Shown here: positions 1-8,457 of the stretch, piece after piece
Position numbering within the stretch: the first letter of the stretch is position 1
How the letters are laid out: the number at the start of each line of letters is the position of its first letter
Assembly (NCBI RefSeq): GCF_022968795.1
Contig: NZ_JALJRB010000001.1
Coordinates: 248,001-312,000 of the forward strand
From: Desulfatitalea alkaliphila
Lineage (GTDB): Bacteria; Desulfobacterota; Desulfobacteria; Desulfobacterales; Desulfosarcinaceae
DNA: 64,000 nucleotides
Direction: 5' to 3'
Made by a program: the position numbers and the translations under genes
Notes under the pieces: generated by a model
Seen by the model: only the letters and a program-made list of their open reading frames with translations
What the model was told of the DNA's origin: nothing
Database searches by the model: none

Positions 1-402
1 CAGAAGATCCACCAGAACTTCTTCATTTCGGCCAATGCCGCCGTACAAAAAGCCGGTATCGCCGCCTTGAGCGGCGCCCATGCGGATGTGGCCCGCATGA
101 AGGCCACCTACGACCAGCGGCGGCGCTTCATGATCGAGCGGCTGCGGCGCATCGGTTTCACCATTTCCGTGGAACCCACCGGCGCCTTTTACATCTTCGT
201 CAACGCACGGCATTTGTCCGACGACTCATACGCCCTGGCCTTCGACATCCTGGAAAAGGCCCACGTGGGGGTCACCCCCGGCATTGACTTCGGCCCCAAC
301 GGCGAAGGCTACCTGCGCTTCTCCTACGCCAACTCCCTGGAGAACATCCGGGAAGGCCTCGATCGGCTGGAACGCTACGTGCGTCAACACCACAGGACCT
401 GA
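1..402 (+). CDS. PLP-dependent aminotransferase, C-terminal part (partial)
   Basis: Open from the first base of the window, so the N-terminus lies outside. The visible 133 residues match the C-terminal small domain of class I/II (AspC-like) aminotransferases: a GAFYIF segment, then TPGIDFGPNGEGYLRFSYA, which carries the conserved Arg that binds the substrate carboxylate, and a closing helix (NIREGLDRLERYV). The PLP lysine is upstream and not visible. The likely role is transamination of an aspartate- or alanine-like amino acid in the cytoplasm. It ends 5 nt before the sfsA start, so the two are probably cotranscribed. The exact substrate cannot be told from this part. Confidence 0.85.
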   Translation, partial: QKIHQNFFISANAAVQKAGIAALSGAHADVARMKATYDQRRRFMIERLRRIGFTISVEPTGAFYIFVNARHLSDDSYALAFDILEKAHVGVTPGIDFGPNGEGYLRFSYANSLENIREGLDRLERYVRQHHRT

Positions 403-407
403 TCGCC

Positions 408-1148
408 ATGCCGCAAGCAACACCGAACGCCGCCCCTGCAACGGCCGCCCTGGAGTGGCCGCCCCTGGTGCGCGGCCGCCTGATCAAGCGCTACAAGCGT
501 TTCCTGGCGGATGTGGAACTGGACGATGGCCGCGCCATCACTGCCCACTGCCCCAACTCGGGCAGCATGACCGGCTGCAAAACTCCCGGTCAACCGGTTT
601 TCCTCTCGCAAAACGACAACCCCAAGCGCAAACTCAAATTCACCTGGCACATGATCGAAATGCCCACCTCCCTGGTGGGTATCAACACCCAGGTGCCCAA
701 TCGCCTAGTGACCCGGAGCATCACCGCCGGTTGCATCGACGCCCTGCAGGGCTATGAAAAGATCACGGCCGAAGTGACGGTCAACACCCATAGCCGTCTG
801 GATTTGAAACTGACCGGCCCCGAAAAACCGGACTGCTATGTCGAAATCAAAAACTGCACCCTGGTGGAAGAAGGGGTGGCGCTCTTTCCGGACGCCCCCA
901 CCGCACGCGGCCGCAAACATCTACAGGAGCTGATACGCCTTAAGGCGGCCGGACACCGGGCCGTGATCTTCTTTCTGGTACAGCGCACCGATGCCCGCGC
1001 CTTCGCCCCCGCCGTCCATATCGACCCCGAATACGGCCGCGGTCTCTGGGAGGCCGCCGACGCCGGCGTCGAGATCCTGGTCTACGACGTCATCATCGAC
1101 CCGCACACCATCACTCTGAACAAGCCGCTGCCCTACGATCCGGCTTGA
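408..1148 (+). CDS. sfsA: SfsA family DNA/RNA nuclease-like protein
   Basis: 246 residues, close to the usual SfsA length (about 235) with a short N-terminal extension. Family signatures are visible: an OB-like N-terminus (RLIKRYKRFLADVELDDG), the HCPNSGSMTGC motif, then a PD-(D/E)XK-type nuclease core with the YVEIKNCTL segment (E-x-K) and a downstream HLQEL. SfsA was named for sugar fermentation stimulation in E. coli, and the family is now seen as a nucleic-acid-binding nuclease fold; its physiological role is unclear. It follows the aminotransferase gene by 5 nt. The identification is firm, the function is not. Confidence 0.93.
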   Translation: MPQATPNAAPATAALEWPPLVRGRLIKRYKRFLADVELDDGRAITAHCPNSGSMTGCKTPGQPVFLSQNDNPKRKLKFTWHMIEMPTSLVGINTQVPNRLVTRSITAGCIDALQGYEKITAEVTVNTHSRLDLKLTGPEKPDCYVEIKNCTLVEEGVALFPDAPTARGRKHLQELIRLKAAGHRAVIFFLVQRTDARAFAPAVHIDPEYGRGLWEAADAGVEILVYDVIIDPHTITLNKPLPYDPA

Positions 1149-1224
1149 CGCTGCACCGCGCCCGGTCGAATTTGCGGCGCCCGATCATTGACTTTGGCGC
1201 GGGGGTCGGATAATTTTCACGACT

Positions 1225-1240
1225 TGGACCTGCAGTTGCG
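1225..1240 (+). promoter_or_regulatory. Candidate sigma-54 (-24/-12) promoter
   Basis: TGGACCTGCAGTTGCG has the GG and TTGC blocks at the exact spacing of the sigma-54 consensus TGGCACG-N4-TTGCW. It lies 79 nt before the start of a sigma-54 activator gene, so autoregulation is possible. One short motif in GC-rich DNA can occur by chance. Confidence 0.35.
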
Positions 1241-1318
1241 CGACCCATTGGGGTGTGCCCATGTGATGCTGGGCGCGCCCTGTACATTGACCGCCAACCC
1301 CGTGACCCGTGACCCGAC

Positions 1319-2674
1319 ATGACGGAAAGCGCTTCAGTCACCACCATCGCCGGCAAAGAGAACCTGATCCGCATTCTGGACAATCTCAAAGAGGGCATCA
1401 TTGCCCACGATCTGCAGCGGCGCATCTTTTTCTTCAACGCCGAAGCCGAACGCATCACCGGGTATGGCCGCGACGAAGTCCTCAACCGCGATTGCCACGA
1501 AGTGTTCGACGGCCCCTTCTGCGGCCGGCGCTGCAGCTTCTGCGACGGCGCGCCGCCGCCGGACGACCACGCCCACTACCCACTGACCATCATCAACAAG
1601 CGCGGGGAGCCCCGCCGGGTGGAGTTCCGGGCGACCCTGATGCGCGACGCGCTGGGCCGACCGGCAGGGGTGCTGGCGGCCTTCAGCGACGTCACCCAAC
1701 TGTTCGAACTGCAGCAGCGCAGCGACGACATCGACCGTTTCGCCAACATCATCGGCGGCGACCGCAAGATGCGCGCCGTCTATCAACAGATCATCGACGT
1801 GGCCCAGTACGATTTCCCCGTGCACATCCATGGCGAAACCGGCACCGGCAAGGAGTTGGTGGCCAACGCCATCCACAATGAAAGCCGCCGCGGCGGCGCG
1901 CCCTTTGTGCCCATCAATTGCGGCGCCCTGCCCGAAGGTTTGATCGAAAGCGAGCTTTTCGGCCACGTCAAAGGCGCCTTCTCCGGCGCCATCCGCGACA
2001 AGAAAGGCCGCTTCGAACTGGCCGACGGGGGCACCGTGTTTCTGGACGAAATCGCCGATCTGCCCAAACCGATGCAGGTCAAATTGTTGCGTTTTCTACA
2101 GGAGGGCACCTTTGAAAAGGTGGGCGGCGAACGCACCGCAACGGTCAATGTACGGGTGATCAGCGCCACCAACAAGGACCTGAAAAAAGAGGTGCAGCGC
2201 AACGCCTTTCGTGAAGACCTCTTCTACCGGCTCAAGGTGATCCCGGTCTTCATCCCGCCGCTGCGCGAGCGCAAGACCGACATCCCCCTGCTGGCCGAGC
2301 ACTTCCTGCGTCAAACCGCCGAACACAATGGACAGAAGCCGCCCAAGATCGCCGAAAGCGCCATTGCCGTCATGTTGGACTACCCGTGGCCGGGCAATGT
2401 GCGCGAACTGCAGAATGCCGTGCAGTTCGCCTTGGTGCGCTGCAACAAAAAGTGGATCACCGCCGACGACCTGCCCCTGGAACTGCGCCGGTTGGTGCCG
2501 GCGCAATCGCTCCGCCAGGGTCGCAGCCGCAAACTCGATCCGGAGACCGTCCGCGAAGCGCTGGTCGAAACCGGCGGCAACAAGGCCGGCGCGGCGCGCA
2601 AACTGGGCGTGGGCCGCGCCACCCTCTATCGTTTTCTGTCCGAGCAGCCGGAGCTGGTGCCGCAAACCCAATAG
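1319..2674 (+). CDS. PAS domain sigma-54-dependent transcriptional activator (Fis-type HTH)
   Basis: 451 residues. An N-terminal PAS domain (about 12-130) contains a cysteine cluster, C59 plus C68-x3-C72-x2-C75. It is followed by the AAA+ sigma-54 interaction domain: Walker A GETGTGKE at 172-179, GAFSGA at 219-224 (normally GAFTGA, the loop that contacts sigma-54), Walker B FLDEI at 241-245. A Fis-type HTH ends the protein (NKAGAARKLGVGRATLYRFL). It binds an enhancer and drives open-complex formation by sigma-54 RNA polymerase using ATP. There is no receiver domain, so the signal is probably read by the PAS domain; the Cys cluster suggests a metal or redox input (inference). Thr to Ser in GAFTGA is a mild change. 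The target genes are not identifiable here. Confidence 0.93.
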   Translation: MTESASVTTIAGKENLIRILDNLKEGIIAHDLQRRIFFFNAEAERITGYGRDEVLNRDCHEVFDGPFCGRRCSFCDGAPPPDDHAHYPLTIINKRGEPRRVEFRATLMRDALGRPAGVLAAFSDVTQLFELQQRSDDIDRFANIIGGDRKMRAVYQQIIDVAQYDFPVHIHGETGTGKELVANAIHNESRRGGAPFVPINCGALPEGLIESELFGHVKGAFSGAIRDKKGRFELADGGTVFLDEIADLPKPMQVKLLRFLQEGTFEKVGGERTATVNVRVISATNKDLKKEVQRNAFREDLFYRLKVIPVFIPPLRERKTDIPLLAEHFLRQTAEHNGQKPPKIAESAIAVMLDYPWPGNVRELQNAVQFALVRCNKKWITADDLPLELRRLVPAQSLRQGRSRKLDPETVREALVETGGNKAGAARKLGVGRATLYRFLSEQPELVPQTQ

Positions 2675-2790
2675 GCCACCAAACATCGCCCGGCCGTTTG
2701 GCCTTTCCGCGCTCTCGCCACACCTTCCCGTGCACAGGCACCGCCTTGCCCCGGATTGGCCCACCCTTCGCTGCCGCCACGTTGATGCCG

Positions 2791-3741
2791 TCAGTAACCG
2801 GCCGCCGGATCCACCACATTGATCATCTGCCCCTCGCCGGTGAGATAAACGCCCAGATTGTGCTCGATGATCGCCATGGCCCGTTCGTTGTAGCGGGGCG
2901 TTGCGCCGCAAACATGGGGCGCCAGGATCACGTTGTCCAACATCCACAAGGGGCTGTCGGCGGGCAAGGGCTCTTGGTAATAGACATCGCTGACCATGGC
3001 ATGGATCCGGCGGGTTTGCAGGGCCACGATCAGATCCGGCTCGTTGACCGTCCGGCCCCGGCCGATGTTGATGAAACAGGCCGTGGGTTTCATGCGCTCG
3101 AAGCAGCGCCGGTCGATGATTTTCTCGGTGGCCGGGGTCCAGGGCAACAGATTGATGACATAGTCGCTGCGGGCGAACAGCTCTTCCATCTGCTCGGGTC
3201 CCAGGACCGCATCCACATGGGCCACCGGTGCCGGCGTCCGTTTGATGCCGATAACGCGCATGCCCATGAAAGCCGCCTTGCGGGCGATCTCTTGGCCGAT
3301 GGCCCCCAAGCCGAGGATGCCCACGGTGGCCCCGTAAATCTCGCCCTGGGGCACACTGCGATCCCACTTTTGCTGCAGTTGGTTGCGGAACATGATGTGA
3401 AACCCGCGGGCCAGGTTGACCATGGCGGCGATGGCGAACTCGGCCATGTGGATGCGGTGAATGCCCCGCCCGTTGGTCAGCAGGATGGCGCGCCGCTGAA
3501 TTTCATCCAGGGCCATGTAGTCCACCCCGGCACTGATGGCCTGAATCCATTTCAATCGGGGCGCCGCGTCCAGCATGCGCCGGGTGCACAAAAAGAAGGT
3601 GAGCAGGATCTCGGCATCGGGCAGGTGGGTGAACATCTGTTCGCGATCGGTGGACTGCACGATTTCGAGCCGAGGATACTGTTGCCGCAGCCGGTCGACA
3701 TGATGGGCGTCCAGATCGAAGGTGATCAGTGCTTGAGGCAT
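2791..3741 (-). CDS. D-2-hydroxyacid dehydrogenase (NAD-dependent)
   Basis: 316 residues from the ATG at 3741, chosen because a GGAG Shine-Dalgarno lies just upstream; the open frame extends 50 codons further without support. A Rossmann NAD-binding glycine motif (VGILGLGAIGQEIARKA) is followed by LLPWTPATEKIIDRRCF and the NIGRGRTVNEPDLI block, and the catalytic His region is near the C-terminus (LAPHVCGATPRYNERA). This is the phosphoglycerate/glyoxylate/formate dehydrogenase superfamily, which reversibly reduces 2-keto acids to D-2-hydroxyacids. The N-terminal part fits the glyoxylate/hydroxypyruvate reductase A-like group, but the substrate is not assigned. It stands alone on this strand. 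Confidence 0.9.
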   Translation of the reverse strand: MPQALITFDLDAHHVDRLRQQYPRLEIVQSTDREQMFTHLPDAEILLTFFLCTRRMLDAAPRLKWIQAISAGVDYMALDEIQRRAILLTNGRGIHRIHMAEFAIAAMVNLARGFHIMFRNQLQQKWDRSVPQGEIYGATVGILGLGAIGQEIARKAAFMGMRVIGIKRTPAPVAHVDAVLGPEQMEELFARSDYVINLLPWTPATEKIIDRRCFERMKPTACFINIGRGRTVNEPDLIVALQTRRIHAMVSDVYYQEPLPADSPLWMLDNVILAPHVCGATPRYNERAMAIIEHNLGVYLTGEGQMINVVDPAAGY

Positions 3742-3858
3742 GGCGGCGGCTCCTTTGGCGGAATTGAAAGGGTTTTCATCAACGGCATTGCTTGATATTT
3801 TCTGTTGCACATGCGATGGCTTTTGGCAAGCCGATGGCAAACGGGAGATGTTTTGACG

Positions 3859-4008
3859 ATGAAACCTTACACATGCACTGAATATCGCCAAGAGATGATT
3901 CTACTGGGCTTGCAACGCCGTTTGAACGATCCGAACCTGGATCCCGAAGAAAAAAAGGCGCTCGAAGCACAGATTCGAAAAATCGAAAAAGAGATGGATA
4001 TGGGGTAG
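3859..4008 (+). CDS. Small conserved-looking protein of unknown function, 49 aa
   Basis: Reads MKPYTCTEYRQEMILLGLQR, then a charged amphipathic helix rich in Glu/Lys (DPEEKKALEAQIRKIEKEMD). The ATG at 3859 is preceded by GGGAG at a fair distance; the frame also runs 18 codons upstream without a better start. The strong helix bias and the sharp end of coding character at the stop favour a real gene. I do not recognise a named family. It is divergent from the dehydrogenase gene and unrelated to the HAD gene on the other strand. Confidence 0.55.
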   Translation: MKPYTCTEYRQEMILLGLQRRLNDPNLDPEEKKALEAQIRKIEKEMDMG

Positions 4009-4186
4009 GGGTGGGGTCGCGGGCTGGGGTTGCGGGGGTGTGAGTTGTGGGTGATGCGAGCCATATTCGATATGAAAATAGAGTTTTAAGTTTTAAGTTT
4101 AAAGTTTTAAGCAAGGTATGCTGTCATTGATAGGTGGGTGGTTGGGGTTTGCGATTGGTGAATTTTTTGGGGCGATGGATGGCTGC

Positions 4187-4843
4187 TTAGGTGGTCAGGG
4201 TGTTGAGTAGGGATAGGGGGTGTTGGATGATTTGGGTGGCGCCGGCCTCTTTCAGTTCTTGGGCCGGCCGGAAGCCCCAGCCGGCGCCGATGGGCATCAT
4301 GCCCGCGCGACGGGCGGTTTGCATGTCCACGCCGCTGTCTCCCAGAAACAGGCACTCGCTCGGGTGGACCCCAAGCAACTTGGCCGCTTCCAGGGCCTGG
4401 GTCGGATCGGGTTTTTTGGGAATGCCCTCCTGTTGGCCCAGCACGGGGTGCAGGGGCCGGCCGGGAAAATAGTGGTCGATCATCATGCGGCAGAAGCGGT
4501 GGGGTTTGTTGGTGACCACGCCCATGTGCAGACCGCGCTCGGCCAGCCGGTCCAAAAGCGGCTCGATGCCGTCGTAGGGCCGCGTGGCCAGATGCCAGTT
4601 GCGGTTGTAATCTTCCAGAAAGGCCTCCAGGCAGGCGGCCACCGTTTCGGGCGCGCGCTGATCGGGCGGCAGTGCGCGGGTGATGAGCAGGGCCGATCCG
4701 TCCCCCACGAACCAGCGGTAGGCATCGGTCGGATGGGTTGGACAGCCCCGGTCCGCCAACACCCGATTGGCGGCCGCCGCCAAATCCCCCAGGGTGTCCA
4801 GCAATGTCCCGTCCAGGTCGAACAGCACCGCCTTGAAAACCAT
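4187..4843 (-). CDS. gph: HAD-family phosphatase, phosphoglycolate phosphatase-like
   Basis: 218 residues from the ATG at 4843, supported by a GGGAG just upstream. HAD motif I is FDLDGTLLDT near the N-terminus, motif II lies in GVVTNKP, motif III is the KKPDP lysine, and motif IV is FLGDSGVDMQTARRAG. The cap-domain length fits the Gph subgroup, which hydrolyses 2-phosphoglycolate and related small phosphomonoesters in the cytoplasm. Substrate ranges in this family overlap, so the symbol is by similarity. The gene is followed at 4081-4115 by an AT-rich tract and preceded by the large repeat region. Confidence 0.85.
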   Translation of the reverse strand: MVFKAVLFDLDGTLLDTLGDLAAAANRVLADRGCPTHPTDAYRWFVGDGSALLITRALPPDQRAPETVAACLEAFLEDYNRNWHLATRPYDGIEPLLDRLAERGLHMGVVTNKPHRFCRMMIDHYFPGRPLHPVLGQQEGIPKKPDPTQALEAAKLLGVHPSECLFLGDSGVDMQTARRAGMMPIGAGWGFRPAQELKEAGATQIIQHPLSLLNTLTT

Positions 4844-5090
4844 CTTGCACTCCCCTGCACACGTTTGCCCGAGAAAAGGGCGTATCACTGTTGTAACGCC
4901 CACCATCCTTAGTGCCTGGGGCGATTGGGGTCAAGGCGCAAAATGGTGCGTTGAACCACCGTCGGCAATTTCGCGGTTCGACTTCATAAACTGCGGTTTT
5001 CAACCACCGGCAACATTCATTATCGAAATCATTCGAAACTTATTGTTTGCCGCGAATGGAGAACAAGGGTGTATGGCGCGTTGAACCACC

Positions 5091-5277
5091 GCCGGCGGGT
5101 GGGGCGGGGGCGTCGGGTGCTGCGCGTTTTGGCGCCAAGGGGCCGTAATGGGGTGGGCTCCGGGCGGCCCGCAAACTCGCTGCGCTCAGACAGGTGCGGG
5201 CCGGACGCCCTGCGCCCACCCCATTACGGCCCCTATGCGCCTGCACGCATTGCAGCACCCGACGCCCCCGCCCCACC
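5091..5277. mobile_element. 187-bp palindromic insert flanked by CCACC direct repeats (MITE-like)
   Basis: The left arm (about 5094-5157) and right arm (about 5216-5280) are near-perfect inverted copies: one starts GGCGGGTGGGGCGGGGGCGT and the other ends with its reverse complement. The loop centres on 5160-5215. CCACC occurs at 5086-5090 and again at 5273-5277. At the related repeat near 16.8 kb the flanks join directly with a single CCACC (16836-16840), giving an empty site. This is what an insertion with a 5-bp target duplication looks like. Loss of the palindrome by slippage between the CCACC repeats would leave the same trace. No transposase is present. Confidence 0.65.
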
Positions 5278-5462
5278 CGCCTCCGTGCGAGAACAGACGA
5301 TGTCACTCTTGCGGTGTGGAAAAATACCCGCTCTGGTTGGCGCGCCCATCGGCTGCAGAGCATTCCGCGTGATCAGCATCACAATCGCTTGATGAAACCA
5401 TGCTTAAAAATCGATAGAATTCATTAACTTAAAACTTAACACTTAAAATTTACAACTCTTAA
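5278..5462. repeat. Dispersed ~180-bp repeat, copy 1
   Basis: Aligns along its whole length with 16841-17026: both begin CGCCTCCGTGCGAGAACAGA, share GGCGCGCCCATCGGCTG in the middle and AATCGATAGAATTCAT near the end, and finish in AACTTAAAACTTAACAC-type AT-rich sequence. By eye roughly three quarters of positions match. No protein is encoded in a consistent frame in both copies, so it is a non-coding repeat. Confidence 0.8.
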
Positions 5463-5603
5463 CACACAGCGGAGGCCGGATATTGCACCATTTCAGGTGC
5501 AATGCTATGGATGCGGCGGAAGCGATGGTCGAGGAAGCGGCACAAAGCCATCTTCAACCGGCTTGATGTCCGGCCGTTAGTGAACTCTAAAATCGGCGGC
5601 AAT

Positions 5604-6572
5604 ATGGGTATCCCAACAACCAGATGCACTTGGGATCGATTCTGTTGGACAGGTGAGGCGTGCCGGCTCGCGCTGTGGCTGCTTTTGATGCCGGCACTTC
5701 TGTGGGTGGTTGACAGTGCCGAAGCCGACGGAATGGTACGCCGCACGGTCACGGATCCCACGGGGCGGAACGTGGCGGTACCGGTGGCGCCACAGCGTAT
5801 TGTGGCCCTGGCGCCCAGTGTCACCGAAATCATTTTCGCGTTGGGGCAGGAGCATCGACTGGTGGGCGTGACGCGGTTCAGCAACCACCCGCCGGAGGCG
5901 GCGATGCGGCCCAAGGTCGGCTCCTACATCCAACTGGACGTGGAACGCATCGCCGCTTTGGGTCCGGATCTGTGCATCGCCATCAAGGACGGCAACCCCA
6001 TTGCGGCAGTGGAGCGACTGACCGCCATGGGCATACCGGTGTTCGCCGTCGATCCCGTGGACCTGGCCACCGTCATGCAGACCGTTACGGCCATCGGGGA
6101 TCTGCTGGATGCCGCCGACGTTGCCGAAACCGTCGTCACCGGCATGGAGCGGCGGATCGAAGCGGTGCGGCTGCGACTGGAAGGAATTCAGGTACGCCCC
6201 CGGGTCTTTTTGCAAATCGGCGTCTCACCCATCGTATCGGTGGGCCGCGGCACCTTCATCGACATTTTGATTCAAATGGCCGGCGGCACCAACGTGGCCG
6301 CCGGCGGAGGCATGGCCTATCCCCGCTTCTCCCGCGAACAGGTGTTGCTGCTGGCGCCTGAAGTGATCGTGATCTCCTCCATGGAACGCACGGCCGTTTT
6401 CGAGCAGGTGAAGGCCGAATGGATGCAGTGGCCTTCCCTGCCGGCGGTCCAACGAAACGCGGTGCACATCGCCCCGCCCGACCTGTTCGACCGCCCCTCG
6501 CCAAGGCTGGTGGACGCCCTGGAGGTGCTGGCAGCCTTCATCCACCCCGACCGCTTCGAGGCCCGCCGATGA
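5604..6572 (+). CDS. btuF: Cobalamin-type ABC transporter periplasmic binding protein (BtuF-like)
   Basis: 322 residues from the ATG at 5604. The frame is open from 5502, but the later start puts a signal peptide (LALWLLLMPALLWVVDSAEA) near the N-terminus; the ribosome site is weak for either. Mature protein: TDPTGRNVAVPVAPQRIVALAPSVTEI, GVTRFSNHPPEA, then paired alpha/beta lobes typical of class III binding proteins for B12, haem and siderophores. It would deliver substrate to the BtuC permease encoded just downstream with an ATGA overlap. The nearby cobalamin riboswitch and BtuB-like receptor make B12 or a corrinoid the likely ligand, though the ABC genes themselves lie upstream of the riboswitch. 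Confidence 0.88.
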   Translation: MGIPTTRCTWDRFCWTGEACRLALWLLLMPALLWVVDSAEADGMVRRTVTDPTGRNVAVPVAPQRIVALAPSVTEIIFALGQEHRLVGVTRFSNHPPEAAMRPKVGSYIQLDVERIAALGPDLCIAIKDGNPIAAVERLTAMGIPVFAVDPVDLATVMQTVTAIGDLLDAADVAETVVTGMERRIEAVRLRLEGIQVRPRVFLQIGVSPIVSVGRGTFIDILIQMAGGTNVAAGGGMAYPRFSREQVLLLAPEVIVISSMERTAVFEQVKAEWMQWPSLPAVQRNAVHIAPPDLFDRPSPRLVDALEVLAAFIHPDRFEARR

Positions 6573-7594
6573 ACGGCACGGTCCCGAAGGCGGGATTGGC
6601 CCGGCGCTTGATCGTGGTGGCCCTGGTGCTGACGGCAATCCTGATATCGGTGATGTACATCGGTCTGGCGGTCGGTTCCGCCGGGGGAGGATGGCGCGCG
6701 GTGCTGCAAATCCTGATCGGCAGTGACGAGGCCCACCTGTTGCACGATATCATTTGGCGCTTGCGCCTGCCGCGGGTGTTGCTGGCCGCGCTGCTGGGGG
6801 CCACCTTGAGCCTGGGGGGCATGGTGTTCCAGGCCCTTTTGCGCAACCCACTGGCCGAGCCCTATATCCTTGGCGTTTCCGGCGGCGCGGCCATCGGCGC
6901 CATCGTGGGCATACTGCTGGGGCTGTCCCGTTTTCCCGGCGTCTGGATGATGGCCTTCGCCGGCAGCCTGGCCACCTTGGGGGTGCTCTTTCTGATGGCC
7001 GCCGGCCGGACCATGCTGCGGGCCAACACGTTGCTGCTCTCCGGGGTGATGGTCAACGCCTTTTGCGCGGCGGTGATCATGTTCCTGGTCTCCATGGCCC
7101 AGGACAGCCGCCTGCACAACATCATCTTTTGGCTGATGGGCGATCTGGGCAACGCCACCCTCGGCAATACGGCCATCCTGGCCGCCACGGTGCTGCCCTG
7201 TTTCATCCTGATCTTCGCCCGCTCCCACGCCATGAACCTGCTGGCCCTGGGCAGCGACATGGCCCGCACCATGGGGGTCAACGTAGGGGCCACCACCGTT
7301 TTGCTGCTGGCGGTCACCTCCCTGATGGTCAGCGCCACGGTCAGTTATTGCGGCCTGGTGGGATTCGTGGGCCTGGTCATACCCCACATGTTGCGGCTGG
7401 TGTTGGGGCCCGACCACCGCGTGCTGACCGTGGCCTGCATCCTGGGCGGCGCCGCCTTCATGGTGTTGTGCGACGTGCTGGCCCGCACCCTGCCGCCCCA
7501 CGGCGAAATCCCGGTGGGGGTGATCTCGGCCATGATCGGGGCGCCGCTGTTCATCTATCTGTTGCGCCGTTCCAAGGGGGTCGACCATGGCTGA
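6569..7594 (+). CDS. btuC: FecCD/BtuC-type ABC transporter permease
   Basis: 341 residues starting at the ATG that overlaps the btuF stop (ATGA). About ten hydrophobic segments and the FecCD signatures are seen: LRLPRVLLAALLGATLSLGG, NPLAEPYILGVSGGAA, FVGLVIPHMLRLVLGPDHR and GEIPVGVISAMIGAPLFIYL. This is the membrane channel for vitamin B12 or iron-chelate import. It overlaps btuD by 8 nt, so the three genes form one tight operon. Confidence 0.93.
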   Translation: MNGTVPKAGLARRLIVVALVLTAILISVMYIGLAVGSAGGGWRAVLQILIGSDEAHLLHDIIWRLRLPRVLLAALLGATLSLGGMVFQALLRNPLAEPYILGVSGGAAIGAIVGILLGLSRFPGVWMMAFAGSLATLGVLFLMAAGRTMLRANTLLLSGVMVNAFCAAVIMFLVSMAQDSRLHNIIFWLMGDLGNATLGNTAILAATVLPCFILIFARSHAMNLLALGSDMARTMGVNVGATTVLLLAVTSLMVSATVSYCGLVGFVGLVIPHMLRLVLGPDHRVLTVACILGGAAFMVLCDVLARTLPPHGEIPVGVISAMIGAPLFIYLLRRSKGVDHG

Positions 7595-8387
7595 TGCCAT
7601 CGCCCTGGAGCGTCTCGGCCATGCCTACGAAGGGCGCGCCGTGCTGCAGGACCTGAGCGTGCAAGTCCCCTGCGGCCGCTTTTTCGTCATCATCGGCCCC
7701 AACGGTTCGGGCAAAACCACCCTGCTCAAGCTGATGGCCCATCTGTTGCCCTTGCAAAAGGGCCATCTTACGGTCATGGGACGGGCGGTGGGGCGCTTCG
7801 GCGCCCGGCAACTGGCGCGCACCATCGCCTACGTGCCCCAAAGCGTCCCGGCCACCTTCGCCTTCACCGTTTTCCAGGTGGTGATGATGGGACGGGCGCC
7901 CCACCTGGGCATGCTGGGCATCGAAGGCGCCAAGGATCTGGATCTGGGGAGGCAAGCCATGCAACTGGCCGGCGTCGCCGACCTGGCGGAGCGCCGCCTG
8001 GACCAGCTCAGCGGCGGCGAACGCCAGCGGGTCTTCATCGCCCGCGCCATCTGCCAGCAACCGGCCATCATGCTGCTGGACGAACCCACCGCGGCCCTGG
8101 ACCCGGCCCACCAGGTCCGGGTGATGGACCTCATGGAGCGTCTCAAGACCGAACAAGGGATCACGGTGGTGATGGTCTCCCACGATCTGAACCTGGCGGC
8201 CATGTACGCCGATTTGGTGCTGTTGCTGCACAAAGGGCATACAGCCGGGTTGGGGCCGCCCGGCAAGGTGCTCGATTATGCCATCCTGGAAGAGGTGTAC
8301 GGATGCCCGCTGGTGGTGGACAAGAGCCCGCTGGGTGACTATCCGCGTGTGCATCTGGTCCCGGGCCGCTACATGCGCACGCCATGA
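7587..8387 (+). CDS. btuD: ABC transporter ATP-binding protein (BtuD/FecE type)
   Basis: 266 residues. Walker A GPNGSGKTT, Q-loop region around AYVPQSVPATFAFTV, signature LSGGERQRV, Walker B IMLLDEPTAALDP and the H-loop VSHDLN are all intact. It powers the BtuC permease, with which it overlaps by 8 nt. The C-terminal extension (VYGCPLVVDKSPLGDYPRVHLVPGR) is usual in the iron/B12 subfamily. No terminator is evident between its stop and the riboswitch promoter region. Confidence 0.94.
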   Translation: MADAIALERLGHAYEGRAVLQDLSVQVPCGRFFVIIGPNGSGKTTLLKLMAHLLPLQKGHLTVMGRAVGRFGARQLARTIAYVPQSVPATFAFTVFQVVMMGRAPHLGMLGIEGAKDLDLGRQAMQLAGVADLAERRLDQLSGGERQRVFIARAICQQPAIMLLDEPTAALDPAHQVRVMDLMERLKTEQGITVVMVSHDLNLAAMYADLVLLLHKGHTAGLGPPGKVLDYAILEEVYGCPLVVDKSPLGDYPRVHLVPGRYMRTP

Positions 8388-8416
8388 TGCCACTGAAATT
8401 TTAATTGAACCCTTTC

Positions 8417-8450
8417 TTGACAGACCCCTTGCCCATGACATACAGGCTAT
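8417..8450 (+). promoter_or_regulatory. Candidate sigma-70 promoter of the riboswitch transcript
   Basis: A perfect TTGACA (-35) at 8417-8422 is followed at about the right distance by an AT-richer CATACAGGCTATAAG stretch that can supply a -10. It lies immediately upstream of the riboswitch. The -10 is not a strong match. Confidence 0.5.
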
Positions 8451-8457
8451 AAGTGTC

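Larger units (their letters stand above)
4844..5603. other. Repeat-rich intergenic region without a credible gene
   Basis: No frame here shows convincing coding character. It holds two copies of a 15-16 nt word ending GCGTTGAACCACC (4946-4960 and 5076-5090), a large palindromic insert, one copy of a dispersed repeat, an AT-rich tract of AACTTAAA-like units (5426-5462) and a perfect 8-bp hairpin at 5482-5503. Several open frames cross it, but they follow the palindrome and are not believable genes. Confidence 0.7.

Noticed and set aside
5040-5427. Open frames on both strands within the palindromic insert
   Set aside because: They mirror the inverted repeat, giving the same arginine/alanine-rich text on both strands; no protein evidence.
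5426-5462. AACTTAAA-type units at 4081-4115, 5426-5462 and 16988-17024, considered as a CRISPR or iteron array
   Set aside because: Units are short, irregular and lack unique spacers; they are the AT-rich edges of the dispersed repeat, and the 4081 tract is isolated.
6317-7600. A 427-codon minus-strand frame over the btuC gene
   Set aside because: Composition rich in His/Gln/Gly is typical of the antisense of a GC-rich membrane-protein gene.
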